A DNA stretch of 23,814 nt from JAHJCL01 sp964504075 (GCA_964504075.1 CAZDCT010000005.1:1-23814), one strand, 5' to 3'; positions 6,283 through 14,908 are shown, counted from the first letter of the stretch. Translations and numbers: made by a program. Notes: generated by a model not told the origin, from the letters alone.

Positions 6283-7647
6283 TTATTCACTTCTTTCACC
6301 GAGAATAACTGTAAAGAATTTTTCTTCTCCCTCTCTTAAAACCTTTAAAATAATACTATCTCCAGGATTATATTTTCTAATAATATCAGCTAAAGAATTA
6401 TCGGTTGTAATTTTTTGACCGTCAAATTCTAAAACAATATCCCCCTGTCTTAATCCAATGGTTTCAGCTGGAGATCCAGGAGTGATAGCTGCTTTACCTG
6501 AACTTTCATCTGAAGTAATATAAGCCCCATAATTTACTGGCAAATCATTATCCTCTTGGATTTTTTCATTAAGAACAACATATCTTACACCTAAAAAAGG
6601 ATAAACAATTTTGCCCAATTCTTGAACCTGTTTAATGTCTTTTTTAGCCTTGTTAATAGGAATGGTAAAGCCAATATTTTCTCCTTCTAAAGAAACAGCG
6701 GTATTAATGCCAATTACTTCTCCTTTTAAATTTAAAAGTGGTCCTCCTGAATTACCCTTATTAATAGCTGCATCTGTTTGAATAACATCTTCCAAGGTCT
6801 CAACCATTCCTCCACCAGAAGCAGTAATTGTTCTGCCTAAACCAGAAATCACGCCCACCGAAACAGTGTTCTGAAATTCTCCCAAAGCATTACCAATCGC
6901 AATCACACTCTGGCCTTTTTGTAATTTGTCTGAATCTCCAAGCTTAACTGTTGGAAAAGAGTTTGAATCTTCAATCTTTAAAATAGCTAAGTCCTGAAAT
7001 GGGTCTTTAGCCAAAACACGAGCCAGGTATTGTTTACCATCATTAGTCAAAACCGTATAATCAGCTTCCTGATCTAAGACCACATGTTTATTGGTTAATA
7101 TCATTCCATCTTCAGACACAATAAATCCTGTCCCACCTCCAATTTCTCTTTTTTCAATCCCTTTTTGGCGATATTCGGGAATTAGAAGCGGTGATCCACC
7201 AAAAAATTCTTCAAAACCCTCAAAAGGATCGCGGAGATATTGTTCAATAATGGGTAAGTCTTTAGTAACAATAATATTAACCACTGCTGGGGAAACATCT
7301 TTAACCACTTTAATAATTGTTTGCTCCTGACTTGTTTGGGGAACATATTCTTTTTCAATAATCGTTTCTTTTTCAACTATTGTGCTGGCAAAAGGTAAAT
7401 CAATATTTAACCTGGTAAGAGTGTCTCTTACTTCAAAATAGAAAATACTTCCAGAAAGAGCTCCAGCTAAAAACCCAAAAGCAGAAGATAGAATAATTGA
7501 ACAAAAAATCATAAAAGAAATTTGATTCTTCCAAATCTTGGGTAGCTTAATTTTAGGCCTCCAACTAGGCAAAGAGAACTTCGTTCTCTTCTTCACCTTC
7601 GCTTCCTTCGGAAGCTCGGTAGTTGAAGGTAAATTATAGTCTATCAT
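6283..7647 (-). CDS. htrA: HtrA/DegP-family serine protease with one PDZ domain
   Basis: 454 residues. A basic cytoplasmic N-terminus (1-40) is followed by one membrane helix (about 43-70), an extracellular linker with coiled-coil character (90-118), an S1C protease domain (about 110-335) and a single PDZ domain (about 350-448). The triad is intact: His188 in LTNKHVV, Asp219 in FQDLAILKI and Ser300 in GNSGGPL. It degrades or refolds damaged proteins outside the cytoplasmic membrane. The architecture matches Gram-positive-type HtrA (membrane anchor plus one PDZ). It is 15 bp after the GT2 gene, and clpB then the inactive HtrA-like gene follow, giving a stress-protein cluster. Codons 12-26 contain two perfect hairpins with the same loop (see separate entry). 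Confidence 0.95.
   Translation of the reverse strand: MIDYNLPSTTELPKEAKVKKRTKFSLPSWRPKIKLPKIWKNQISFMIFCSIILSSAFGFLAGALSGSIFYFEVRDTLTRLNIDLPFASTIVEKETIIEKEYVPQTSQEQTIIKVVKDVSPAVVNIIVTKDLPIIEQYLRDPFEGFEEFFGGSPLLIPEYRQKGIEKREIGGGTGFIVSEDGMILTNKHVVLDQEADYTVLTNDGKQYLARVLAKDPFQDLAILKIEDSNSFPTVKLGDSDKLQKGQSVIAIGNALGEFQNTVSVGVISGLGRTITASGGGMVETLEDVIQTDAAINKGNSGGPLLNLKGEVIGINTAVSLEGENIGFTIPINKAKKDIKQVQELGKIVYPFLGVRYVVLNEKIQEDNDLPVNYGAYITSDESSGKAAITPGSPAETIGLRQGDIVLEFDGQKITTDNSLADIIRKYNPGDSIILKVLREGEEKFFTVILGERSE
7572..7615. repeat. Two tandem perfect hairpins with identical triloops inside htrA
   Basis: 8-bp stem 7572-7579 with 7583-7590 and 6-bp stem 7601-7606 with 7610-7615. Each encloses TTC on the plus strand (GAA in the mRNA). 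They are 10 bp apart and encode part of the basic cytoplasmic N-terminus of HtrA. Confidence 0.6.
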
Positions 7648-7662
7648 ATAAGTTATTTTATA

Positions 7663-8373
7663 TTATTTTTTCTTTTTTTTAAAGTGATAACCAAACCGAT
7701 ATTTAAAAATATCTGTTTTAATGTCACCTAAGAAAAATAAATAAATACCAGCTAAAATATATTTTAAATAAGCCTTTAGTTTTCCGTCTCTTTCAAATCT
7801 TCTTGAAGAAGTTAAAACTGATTTGGTTTTGATAAATCCAAATTTTCCAAAGCGAGCCGCTTTTCTTGCATAAGAATGGTCTTCAGCTAATTTAATTTCT
7901 TCGTCAAACCCATTAATTTTTTGATGGAGCTTTTTTCTAATTAAAATAGAATTAAAAGAATGGGGCAAAAAGTTTTGGGTTATATCTGCCCAGAAATTAT
8001 AAATTCCATAAAGCAGTTTATCTAATTTATTACCCTCCATATAAATTGGAAAAGAAGCGCAATCTAAACTTCTTTTTTCAAATTGTTGAATCAATTCTTT
8101 TAAAAAATCCTGAGGTAAGAAAATATTGTCAGCATCCATAAACAAAAAAATGTCTCCCTGAGCTGCTTTTGCTCCCTCATTTCTTCCTTTAGCGGGCAAG
8201 CCACCCTTAACTGTTTTACAGCCAAAACTTTTAGCGATTTCTACTGTCCTGTCTACCGAATTAGCATCAGCCACAATTATTTCAAAATCCTTAAAGCTTT
8301 GCTTTTTGATTTGTTTAAGCAAGAGAGGAAGATACTCTTCTTCGTTAAAAGTTGGAATGATTATTGAAAGCAT
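7663..8373 (-). CDS. Glycosyltransferase family 2
   Basis: 236 residues, GT-A fold. The N-terminus MLSIIIPTFNEEEYL is the classic GT2 opening. The nucleotide-binding Asp is in VADANSVD (Asp36 region), and the metal-binding DxD is DAD at 80-82 (FLFMDADN). An acceptor-side motif with GFDEEIKLAEDHSYARKA (about 155-172) supplies the ED that typically holds the catalytic base. The C-terminus is a hydrophobic, amphipathic segment (YLKYILAGIYLFF) followed by basic residues, suggesting membrane association. It transfers a sugar from an NDP-sugar, probably onto a lipid or surface glycan. It lies 3 bp after the glycoside hydrolase-like gene in a three-gene carbohydrate set. Acceptor and sugar are unknown. 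Confidence 0.92.
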   Translation of the reverse strand: MLSIIIPTFNEEEYLPLLLKQIKKQSFKDFEIIVADANSVDRTVEIAKSFGCKTVKGGLPAKGRNEGAKAAQGDIFLFMDADNIFLPQDFLKELIQQFEKRSLDCASFPIYMEGNKLDKLLYGIYNFWADITQNFLPHSFNSILIRKKLHQKINGFDEEIKLAEDHSYARKAARFGKFGFIKTKSVLTSSRRFERDGKLKAYLKYILAGIYLFFLGDIKTDIFKYRFGYHFKKKKK

Positions 8374-8376
8374 AAT

Positions 8377-9363
8377 TTAAAATATTTTCCTAGCCTCATC
8401 CCAGATCTCAGGCCTTTTTTGTTTCTCTTTCATCCAATACCACCACTCGGAACCCCAAAAATAAAACTCTTTTAATCCAGTCTTCTTGGCAAATTCAATA
8501 TTTGCTTTAAATTGTTCTAAGTTCATTGTTTTTTCTTGCTCTTCCATTGGTGAATCGTAAAGCAGTTTCGGCCCCCATGGTTCAGCTTGCAGTTCCACAC
8601 AAATTACTTCTTTATCAAACAGTTTATTAATAATCTGAGCTTTTCTTGCATAAAAAATTGGAGGGAAGGGATAGTGAATATAAAATCCTAGCTGACGAAA
8701 CCAGGCTTTTCTATACATTGTTGTGCCAACCATATCTCCAAAAATAGCTGCCTGAATCCAAAAAGACCCTTCGCCAGAATCAGAAATTAAAACTCTGTCT
8801 TTTTTGTCTAAAAATTTAACTAAATCTATTTCTTTTTTCAAAAAATCTTTATCAACCCATGGACAATCTCCAAAAGGAAAAAATGGTTCATTTTCTACTT
8901 GCCAATACTTAATGGTTGGAGAATCCTTGTACCTTAAAACAATATTCTCAAGCATTTTTAAAATTTCTTTTTGCTGCTCTTGTTTGCTTTTATTTTTAGC
9001 CCATTCTGGAATATGACATTCCGGCCAGCGCGGAGTTTTCATTCCTATTGCCAAAATAATCTTAGCTCCTTTTTCCTCTGCTTTTTCTAGTTGCCAGTCT
9101 AAATCCTGAAAATTAAATTGGTTTTCCTGGGGTTCAATTAAATCCCAATGAGCAGCTAATTTGATGTTCTTAACCTTCAAATCATCAAGTAGAGCTAAAT
9201 AGTTTTCTTTCCAATCCAAGCCCAATGATTGAGAATGTTTTTGGGAAAAATTAACTCCCCAAGCAATTTTATCTGCTTGTGGAACGCTTCCAACAAAAAA
9301 CAGGCTAAAAAACAGTAGAAATAAAAACAATAGCCCAAACATAATTTTTTTTAGCTTTTTCAT
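8377..9363 (-). CDS. Membrane-anchored clan GH-A glycoside hydrolase-like protein
   Basis: 328 residues. A signal anchor or signal peptide (about 6-25) precedes a (beta/alpha)8 barrel. WQVENEP (154-160) has the Asn-Glu-Pro arrangement that carries the acid/base in clan GH-A (Glu159). CVELQAEPWG (255-264) is at the right distance for the nucleophile strand (Glu257). Other barrel marks are KLAAHWDLIEP (68-78), typical of GH5/GH39/GH42-like enzymes, and YFWGSEWWYW near the C-terminus, a likely aromatic substrate platform. It should cleave or remodel a beta-linked glycan outside the membrane. The exact family is not certain by eye. Its ATG overlaps the TGA of the upstream GT-B gene (4 bp), implying coupled translation, which ties it to glycan synthesis, not nutrition. 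Confidence 0.82.
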   Translation of the reverse strand: MKKLKKIMFGLLFLFLLFFSLFFVGSVPQADKIAWGVNFSQKHSQSLGLDWKENYLALLDDLKVKNIKLAAHWDLIEPQENQFNFQDLDWQLEKAEEKGAKIILAIGMKTPRWPECHIPEWAKNKSKQEQQKEILKMLENIVLRYKDSPTIKYWQVENEPFFPFGDCPWVDKDFLKKEIDLVKFLDKKDRVLISDSGEGSFWIQAAIFGDMVGTTMYRKAWFRQLGFYIHYPFPPIFYARKAQIINKLFDKEVICVELQAEPWGPKLLYDSPMEEQEKTMNLEQFKANIEFAKKTGLKEFYFWGSEWWYWMKEKQKRPEIWDEARKIF

Positions 9364-10637
9364 TGTGAAATCATTTTCTCAATCTTAAAGGTGCCTATCT
9401 TTTCTCCTTCAACAAAAGCCTCCATCGCAGCTTCAGCAAGATATCCTCTTTCCAACCAATCAAAAAGCCACTCATGAATATGACTAGGATCTTTCTGGGG
9501 AATACCAAAACCAGATCTTAAAAGCCAGCTTTTATTAAATTCTTCCTGAGAGCCAATACAAGGAGCAACAATAATTGGAATTCCCAAAGCCGAATAAAAA
9601 GATAATTCACTTGGTTTTGTATACAAAATATCCGTATTTCTCAGAGCCGTGTTAAATTTCTGGAAATATAATTTAATCTCTTTTTCAAAAATTATTTCAA
9701 CACCCTTATTTTTTTTAAAACCTAACTTTCTAATCTCTTCAACAAAATATTCTTTAACCTTTTTTCTAATCCCAGCTACTAAAATTACCTTAATTTCCTG
9801 TTTTTTAATTTTAGAAAATAAACTTTTAACAACCTGTATCCCAATCTCTTTTTGAGCTCCAGCTCCTCCAATCGCAAACATTAGGGTTAGAGGATGGTTT
9901 GATTTTTGGGGCAATTTTCCTATGTATTTTTTAATCAATGAACTGTAATAATGTTGGTATCTTTTTTTAGGATCAAGATTTACAATCCGATGAGCCAAGT
10001 CTTTTTTCAAAATACCTAACTTTTCTGTTCCAATATTTTCCTTGGGCAAGGGGTAGCCAGTTAAAAATATGTTTTCTGCTTTTACTCCATATAATTTTAA
10101 CCTCTCAACCACCCTTTCGTTGGGAGCAAAATATTTAATCCTACTGGTATGAGGTATTAGGGGCGCCCAAGTTCGAGCAATATCAGCATCGCAAATAATA
10201 CAAAAAATATCGCCAGGATAATCAAAAGATTCAGCCATAAAGGCTGGGGTAAAAAAACTTGTTATTAAAGGAAAAGGTTTTTTCTTTAATTTCTCAATTA
10301 AATGCTTACCCCAACCTCTTTCAATTAAAGAAAAAATCTGCTGTAGTTGGAAATTTGATTTTGACAAATCTCTTTTGGGATAAAAACTAAGAATTCTTTG
10401 AAGTTTGTCGTAGGCTGCAAAAACAAATCCGCCAATCAAAGGAACTCTTTTAAACTGAGACATAGCTTCATAAAATTTTCTGCTCCCCCTCCAAAGTCTA
10501 CGATCTCCGCCTGGAATGTCTTGATAATCGTTAGCAGCAATAATTTCTTTTTTAAACGCTAAATCCTTTAAAGGATAGGTAGTCCTTTGATGGCCATAAC
10601 CCATGTTAACTGTAATTACCCAAGCCTTTTTTGTCAT
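9360..10637 (-). CDS. GT-B-fold glycosyltransferase-like protein, MurG/MGDG-synthase-like
   Basis: 425 residues with the layout of a GT-B enzyme. The N-terminal Rossmann half opens with AWVITVNMGYGHQRTT (GxGH motif as in MurG and diacylglycerol glucosyltransferases). The C-terminal half starts at about 235 with LMFAIGGAGAQKE. A nucleotide-sugar binding segment TKPSELSFYSALGIPIIV (about 343-360) follows, close to the TKPGG...EAL signature. There is no signal peptide and no membrane helix, so it is probably cytoplasmic and peripheral. The likely role is transfer of a sugar from a UDP- or GDP-sugar to a lipid or glycan acceptor. It is longer than MurG (about 360), with an inserted helical region at 195-235. 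It is 15 bp after comEC and overlaps the GH-like gene by 4 bp. Specificity unknown. Confidence 0.7.
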   Translation of the reverse strand: MTKKAWVITVNMGYGHQRTTYPLKDLAFKKEIIAANDYQDIPGGDRRLWRGSRKFYEAMSQFKRVPLIGGFVFAAYDKLQRILSFYPKRDLSKSNFQLQQIFSLIERGWGKHLIEKLKKKPFPLITSFFTPAFMAESFDYPGDIFCIICDADIARTWAPLIPHTSRIKYFAPNERVVERLKLYGVKAENIFLTGYPLPKENIGTEKLGILKKDLAHRIVNLDPKKRYQHYYSSLIKKYIGKLPQKSNHPLTLMFAIGGAGAQKEIGIQVVKSLFSKIKKQEIKVILVAGIRKKVKEYFVEEIRKLGFKKNKGVEIIFEKEIKLYFQKFNTALRNTDILYTKPSELSFYSALGIPIIVAPCIGSQEEFNKSWLLRSGFGIPQKDPSHIHEWLFDWLERGYLAEAAMEAFVEGEKIGTFKIEKMISQ

Positions 10638-10652
10638 AGATTTATTTTAACA

Positions 10653-11969
10653 TTAATATTGAAGAAATTTTAGTTTTTGACTTTCCTGAATGCGCCAAAT
10701 TATTAAAGCCAGGACAAAATAGCAAAACAAAAGAAAAAAGATGCTTACATTTTGAAATATCAAATTAGCCCAAGAAATTTTTGAAAACCAATCAATTATT
10801 TTGATTAAATAGCTAAGCATAAACCAAGCTGGCCAAGACAAAAATTGACCAAGCAGTTCCCAGACCATACCTATCATAGAAAAGATAAAGCCCAAAATAG
10901 TTATGGCTGGTAAAAGAGGAAGAATTAAAATATTAGCAAGTAATGAAATTATTGAAATTTGACCAAAATTATAGATTAAAATTGGTAAAGTAAAAATCTG
11001 AGCAGCTAAGGTACCAGAAAGATTATATCTTAACTGAAAAACATCTGGGATTTTTTTAAAAAGATTAAGAAGTATTGGCTGTAAATAAATAAGGCCTATG
11101 ATTGCCAAAAAAGATAATTGAAAACCAACATCAAAAACTAAAAGCAATGGATTAAAAATTAACATTATAGTAGCTGACAAAACAATTATCCGAGAACCAG
11201 TTGAGATTCTGCCAAAGTGCTGGGCTGTCAAGAAAGCAATGGCCATAATTCCGGCTCGAACAGCTGATGCGGGCGCCCCAATCATCAAGATATAAAAAGA
11301 AATTAAAATTACTGAAATATAAAACGATTGATTTCTCCAAAAACTCAAAGATAGAAGAAAATCAGATAACAGAAAACATAAAATAGTAATATTCATACCA
11401 GATACAGCAGCGATATGGCGAGTTCCAGTAAAATTGAGCTTATCTTTCCATTCATTAGAAATGTTGCTCTCGTCTCCAAAAAGTAAAGCCTCTAAAAAAC
11501 CAGATTGTGGCATTGGCATTATTGTATTTAAACTTGTTTTTAATTTGTTTTTAACTGAAATTAAAAATCTTTTTAAAGAACTGGCTTGATTTTTTTCAAT
11601 TAATTCAATTTTGGGTTGATATGTCAAAGCAAAAATTTTGTCTTTAGCCAAATAATCTTTGTAATTAAACCCTTCAAAAATTTGAGGTTCTTGCAAGATG
11701 CCTTTAATTTTTAATTTATCACCATACTCGTATTGAGGATAATGCCATTTGGTTATCAAAATTTTCTCTTCTAAGCCCTCTATTTGAATGGTTAATTTTG
11801 TTGTACCTTGTCTCTTGTCGGGCTCTTCAACCACCACTCCAACTAAGCTAACCTCTTTGTCAAAGTACTCTTTTAATTGATTGCTCTGAATATCTACATT
11901 TAATGAATATAAAAAAACTCCTCCAATAAAGAAGAGACAAAAATAGAAAAGAATTTTTGATGAGGTCAT
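10653..11969 (-). CDS. comEC: ComEC/Rec2-type membrane channel, lacking the metallo-beta-lactamase domain
   Basis: 438 residues. An N-terminal membrane helix (about 5-21) is followed by an extracytoplasmic OB-fold/DUF4131 domain (about 35-125) and the Competence domain with GTRHIAAVSGMN (182-193), the family signature (usually ...SGLH; here Asn replaces His). About eight to nine further membrane helices run from 195 to 430. Full-length ComEC (about 750 aa) ends in a metallo-beta-lactamase-like nuclease domain, absent here: the ORF stops after the last helix and the next gene starts 15 bp on. Family role: DNA transport across the cytoplasmic membrane during natural transformation. It is 10 bp after nrdG. 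Whether it works without the nuclease domain cannot be judged from this window. Confidence 0.9.
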   Translation of the reverse strand: MTSSKILFYFCLFFIGGVFLYSLNVDIQSNQLKEYFDKEVSLVGVVVEEPDKRQGTTKLTIQIEGLEEKILITKWHYPQYEYGDKLKIKGILQEPQIFEGFNYKDYLAKDKIFALTYQPKIELIEKNQASSLKRFLISVKNKLKTSLNTIMPMPQSGFLEALLFGDESNISNEWKDKLNFTGTRHIAAVSGMNITILCFLLSDFLLSLSFWRNQSFYISVILISFYILMIGAPASAVRAGIMAIAFLTAQHFGRISTGSRIIVLSATIMLIFNPLLLVFDVGFQLSFLAIIGLIYLQPILLNLFKKIPDVFQLRYNLSGTLAAQIFTLPILIYNFGQISIISLLANILILPLLPAITILGFIFSMIGMVWELLGQFLSWPAWFMLSYLIKIIDWFSKISWANLIFQNVSIFFLLFCYFVLALIIWRIQESQKLKFLQY

Positions 11970-11979
11970 TTCAATAAAC

Positions 11980-12675
11980 CTATCTTACTTCACAGGTTTC
12001 AAAAAATGGAGCAATTGTTTTTATAATTTCCAAGAGAAATTCTCTAGGATATGGTTTGATTTTTTCAAAACCAGGATCAATGGTTTTTTCTGCTCTAAAA
12101 TTTTGCAGAAAATATTTAGAAGCAGGCCTTATCCAATGAACAATCTTTAATATATCCCCTTTTTTATGAATTGTTGGAACCACGGTTGTTCTGAACTCAA
12201 ACCCAACTTTTCCTTTTTTTAAAATATTAATAGATTCGTTAATATCTTCTACTTTTGTTTTGTCAAAAAACACCTTAGAATACTCTTCCTTGGGAAGTTT
12301 CACATCCATAGCCACGTAATCAATCAAATGCTTGTTTATCATTTCTTTTATCATTTCTGGATTTGAACCATTGGTATCAAGTTTTACAGAAAATCCTAGT
12401 TTTTTAATTTTTTTTGCGAAGTTAGGCAGATTTTTAAAAATAGTTGGCTCCCCTCCACACAAAACAACCCCCTCTAATAAACCTTTTCTCTTTTTTAGAA
12501 AATTGAAAAATTCTTTTTCAGAAATTTTGGGTTGTTTTTTAATTTCCTCTGGCAAAACAAGCTCTTTTGAATAACACCAAGGACAACGAAAATTACAACC
12601 AGCTAAAAAAACAGTACAAGCTAATTTGCCTGGATAATCAATCAGTGTTAATTTTTGAAGACCAGCAATTTCCAT
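11980..12675 (-). CDS. nrdG: Anaerobic ribonucleotide reductase activating protein (radical SAM)
   Basis: 231 residues. The radical SAM cluster motif is Cys27-x3-Cys31-x2-Cys34 (CNFRCPWC), preceded by LIDYPGKLACTVFLAG, typical of the NrdG/PflA group. GGEPT (about 77-81) is the SAM-binding GGE motif. Strands of the partial barrel continue through KLDTNGSNPEMI and DYVAMDVKLP. It makes a 5'-deoxyadenosyl radical that abstracts hydrogen from the C-terminal glycine of NrdD. Its gene follows nrdD by 3 bp, so the two are co-transcribed and this pairing fixes the function over other activases. At 231 residues it is longer than E. coli NrdG (154) and resembles the longer form common outside Proteobacteria. 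Confidence 0.93.
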   Translation of the reverse strand: MEIAGLQKLTLIDYPGKLACTVFLAGCNFRCPWCYSKELVLPEEIKKQPKISEKEFFNFLKKRKGLLEGVVLCGGEPTIFKNLPNFAKKIKKLGFSVKLDTNGSNPEMIKEMINKHLIDYVAMDVKLPKEEYSKVFFDKTKVEDINESINILKKGKVGFEFRTTVVPTIHKKGDILKIVHWIRPASKYFLQNFRAEKTIDPGFEKIKPYPREFLLEIIKTIAPFFETCEVR

Positions 12676-12678
12676 AAA

Positions 12679-14817
12679 TTATTTGGTAAGCTGAGTTTTT
12701 TTAACCTTAAACTCTTTTCTTTCTTTATATTCTCTCTTTTTTCCATCGTGCCATTGAGAAATAGGCCTAAGATAGCCGACGATACGAGAATAGACCTCAC
12801 AAGGCTGCTCTACAGTACACAGAGGACAGGTAAAATGTTCTCCGGATAAATAACCATGAACCGGACAAATAGAAAAAGTGGGGGTAATGGTAATGTAGGG
12901 TAAATTAAATTTTTCAAAAACCGTTCTAACCAAGCTTTTTACAGCTTTAACATCAGAAATCTGTTCTCCCAAAAAGAGGTGAAGGACAGTACCGCCATTG
13001 TAAAGACATTGCAATTTATCCTGAAGCTTTAATGCTTTAAAAACATCGTCGGTTTTTCCAACTGGTAATTGAGTGGAGTTAGTATAATAGGGCTCTTTTT
13101 TGGTACCAGCAGTAATGATATCTGGATACTTTTCTTTGTCTATTCTTGCCTGACGATAACTAGTTCCTTCAGCCGGAGTGGCCTCAAGATTATATATATT
13201 CCCTGTATCTTTTTGATATTTAATTAATTTCTTGCGCATAAAACCTAATACTTCAAAAGCGAACCTTCTGCCTCTACGAGAACCAATGTCTTCACCGATA
13301 AAGTTTAATAAGGACTCGTTCATACCCAATAAACCAATAGTTGAAAAGTGATTTCCATAATAAGTTCCTCTTATTTTTTTTACTGAAGCCAAATAATACT
13401 TTGAATAGGGATAAAGCCCTTTTTCCATAAAATCTTCTAAGGCTTTTCTTTTAATTTCTAAGCTCTCTTTAGCTAAATCCATAAGCCGACCCAATCTTTG
13501 AAAAAACTCTTTCTTTGTTTTTGAAAGATAACCAATCCTTGGCATATTAATCGTACAGACGCCAATAGAACCAGTTAAAGGGGCTGAACCAAATAATCCT
13601 CCACCTCTCTTGTAAAGCTCTTTATTGTCTAAACGCAATCGACAACACATTGAGCGAAAATCCTCTGGATTCATGTCTGAATTAACAAAATTAGAAAAAT
13701 AGTTTACGCCATACTTAGCCGTTGCTTCCCAAAGAGGATTTAAGACTGGGTTGTCCCAATCAAAGTCTTTACCAATAGAAACAGTTGGAATTGGAAAAGT
13801 GAAAGGTCTTCCTTTAGCATCTCCCTCCATCATCACTTTATAAAAAGCTTTGTTAAATATATCTATTTCGTCCTGAAACTCGCCATAAGTTTCTTTCTGA
13901 AGCTTACCACCAATCACAACCGGCTGATCAGCCAAAAACTTGGGAGGATTGATGTCAATTGAAACATTTAAAAATGGAGTTTGGAAACCAACTCTTGTTG
14001 GCACCATACAATTATATAGAAACTCCTGCATTGCTTGTTTTACCTGGGGATAGCTTAAGTTGTCGTATCGTATGAAGGGAGCAAGTAGGGTATCAAAATT
14101 AGAAACTGCTTGAGCTCCAGCGCTTTCTCCCTGAAGAGTATAAAAAAAATTAACTAGCTGTCCCAAGGCTACTCCGAAATGCTTTGGTGGCCGAGACTCC
14201 AACTTGCCTGACACACCGCCAAAGCCCCTCATAAGAATGTCATAAAGATCCCAGCCGCAACAATAAGTACTAATGCTGTCTAAATTATGAATATGAAAAT
14301 CTTCATTAGCCGCTGCTTCTCTAATTTCTTTCGGATAGATTTTATTAAGCCAGTATTTTTTAGCAACATAAGAATTAACATATTGATTTAATCCTTGCAA
14401 AGAATAGGTCATGTTAGCATTCTCTTTAATCTGCCAATCAAGCTCGTCTAAATATTTATCTACTGCCTTACTAGATTCATCCAAGAGAAAACTTGATTCT
14501 CTAATCCTTCTTCTTTGCTCTCGATATAAAATATAAGCTTTGGCTGTTTCAACCAAGCCTTCTAAAATTAAAACTTCCTCAACAGTATCTTGAATTTGTT
14601 CAACGTGAGGAATTTCGTCTTTTTTAAAACGTCTGTTTAAAATTTGGGTTACTCTTTCGGCAAGCCTGTTTGATTTTTTGCCATCTCCCTGACCAGTAGC
14701 AGTAAGGGCTTTAAAAATCACATCTCTAATTCTTTCTTGGTCAAAGGGCACAATTGTGCCGTCTCTTTTTTCAACCTTTGTGATTTTGTTTTCTATCTTT
14801 TTTGTTTTTCTGGTCAT
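12679..14817 (-). CDS. nrdD: Anaerobic (class III) ribonucleoside-triphosphate reductase
   Basis: 712 residues. An ATP-cone (about 12-100, VEKRDGTIVPFDQERI) for allosteric control is followed by a ten-stranded glycyl-radical barrel. The C-terminal metal site uses CPVH (651-654) and CPLC (664-667), with His in place of one Cys. The glycyl radical loop is RIVGYLRP with Gly681. It reduces NTPs to dNTPs under anoxic conditions. Its partner nrdG is 3 bp downstream. No class I or II reductase is in this window. Transcription probably starts at the promoter whose -35 lies in the ftsZ terminator, with a leader of about 25 nt and no Shine-Dalgarno site. No NrdR box was seen. Confidence 0.96.
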   Translation of the reverse strand: MTRKTKKIENKITKVEKRDGTIVPFDQERIRDVIFKALTATGQGDGKKSNRLAERVTQILNRRFKKDEIPHVEQIQDTVEEVLILEGLVETAKAYILYREQRRRIRESSFLLDESSKAVDKYLDELDWQIKENANMTYSLQGLNQYVNSYVAKKYWLNKIYPKEIREAAANEDFHIHNLDSISTYCCGWDLYDILMRGFGGVSGKLESRPPKHFGVALGQLVNFFYTLQGESAGAQAVSNFDTLLAPFIRYDNLSYPQVKQAMQEFLYNCMVPTRVGFQTPFLNVSIDINPPKFLADQPVVIGGKLQKETYGEFQDEIDIFNKAFYKVMMEGDAKGRPFTFPIPTVSIGKDFDWDNPVLNPLWEATAKYGVNYFSNFVNSDMNPEDFRSMCCRLRLDNKELYKRGGGLFGSAPLTGSIGVCTINMPRIGYLSKTKKEFFQRLGRLMDLAKESLEIKRKALEDFMEKGLYPYSKYYLASVKKIRGTYYGNHFSTIGLLGMNESLLNFIGEDIGSRRGRRFAFEVLGFMRKKLIKYQKDTGNIYNLEATPAEGTSYRQARIDKEKYPDIITAGTKKEPYYTNSTQLPVGKTDDVFKALKLQDKLQCLYNGGTVLHLFLGEQISDVKAVKSLVRTVFEKFNLPYITITPTFSICPVHGYLSGEHFTCPLCTVEQPCEVYSRIVGYLRPISQWHDGKKREYKERKEFKVKKTQLTK

Positions 14818-14848
14818 TTTTCTAAGTTGTTAGTAATTTAATAAGTCC

Positions 14849-14877
14849 ATTTTACTACAATCAAAAAACCGAGTCAA
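14849..14877 (-). promoter_or_regulatory. Promoter of nrdD, -35 inside the ftsZ terminator hairpin
   Basis: The minus strand reads TTGACT (14872-14877), 17 bp, TAAAAT (14849-14854). The -35 is formed by the loop and one arm of the terminator stem. Expected start of transcription is near 14842. Confidence 0.55.
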
Positions 14878-14885
14878 AACTCGGT
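14862..14885 (-). terminator. Terminator at the end of the lepB-ftsZ operon
   Basis: Perfect 7-bp stem ACCGAGT/ACTCGGT (14868-14874 with 14879-14885) with a four-base loop, followed by six T on the minus strand. It lies 23 bp after the ftsZ stop. Confidence 0.9.
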
Positions 14886-14908
14886 CAAATTTTTGGAAAA
14901 TACTATGA

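Noticed and set aside
7182..7376. Minus-strand frame inside htrA
   Set aside because: Out-of-frame shadow of the protease coding region.
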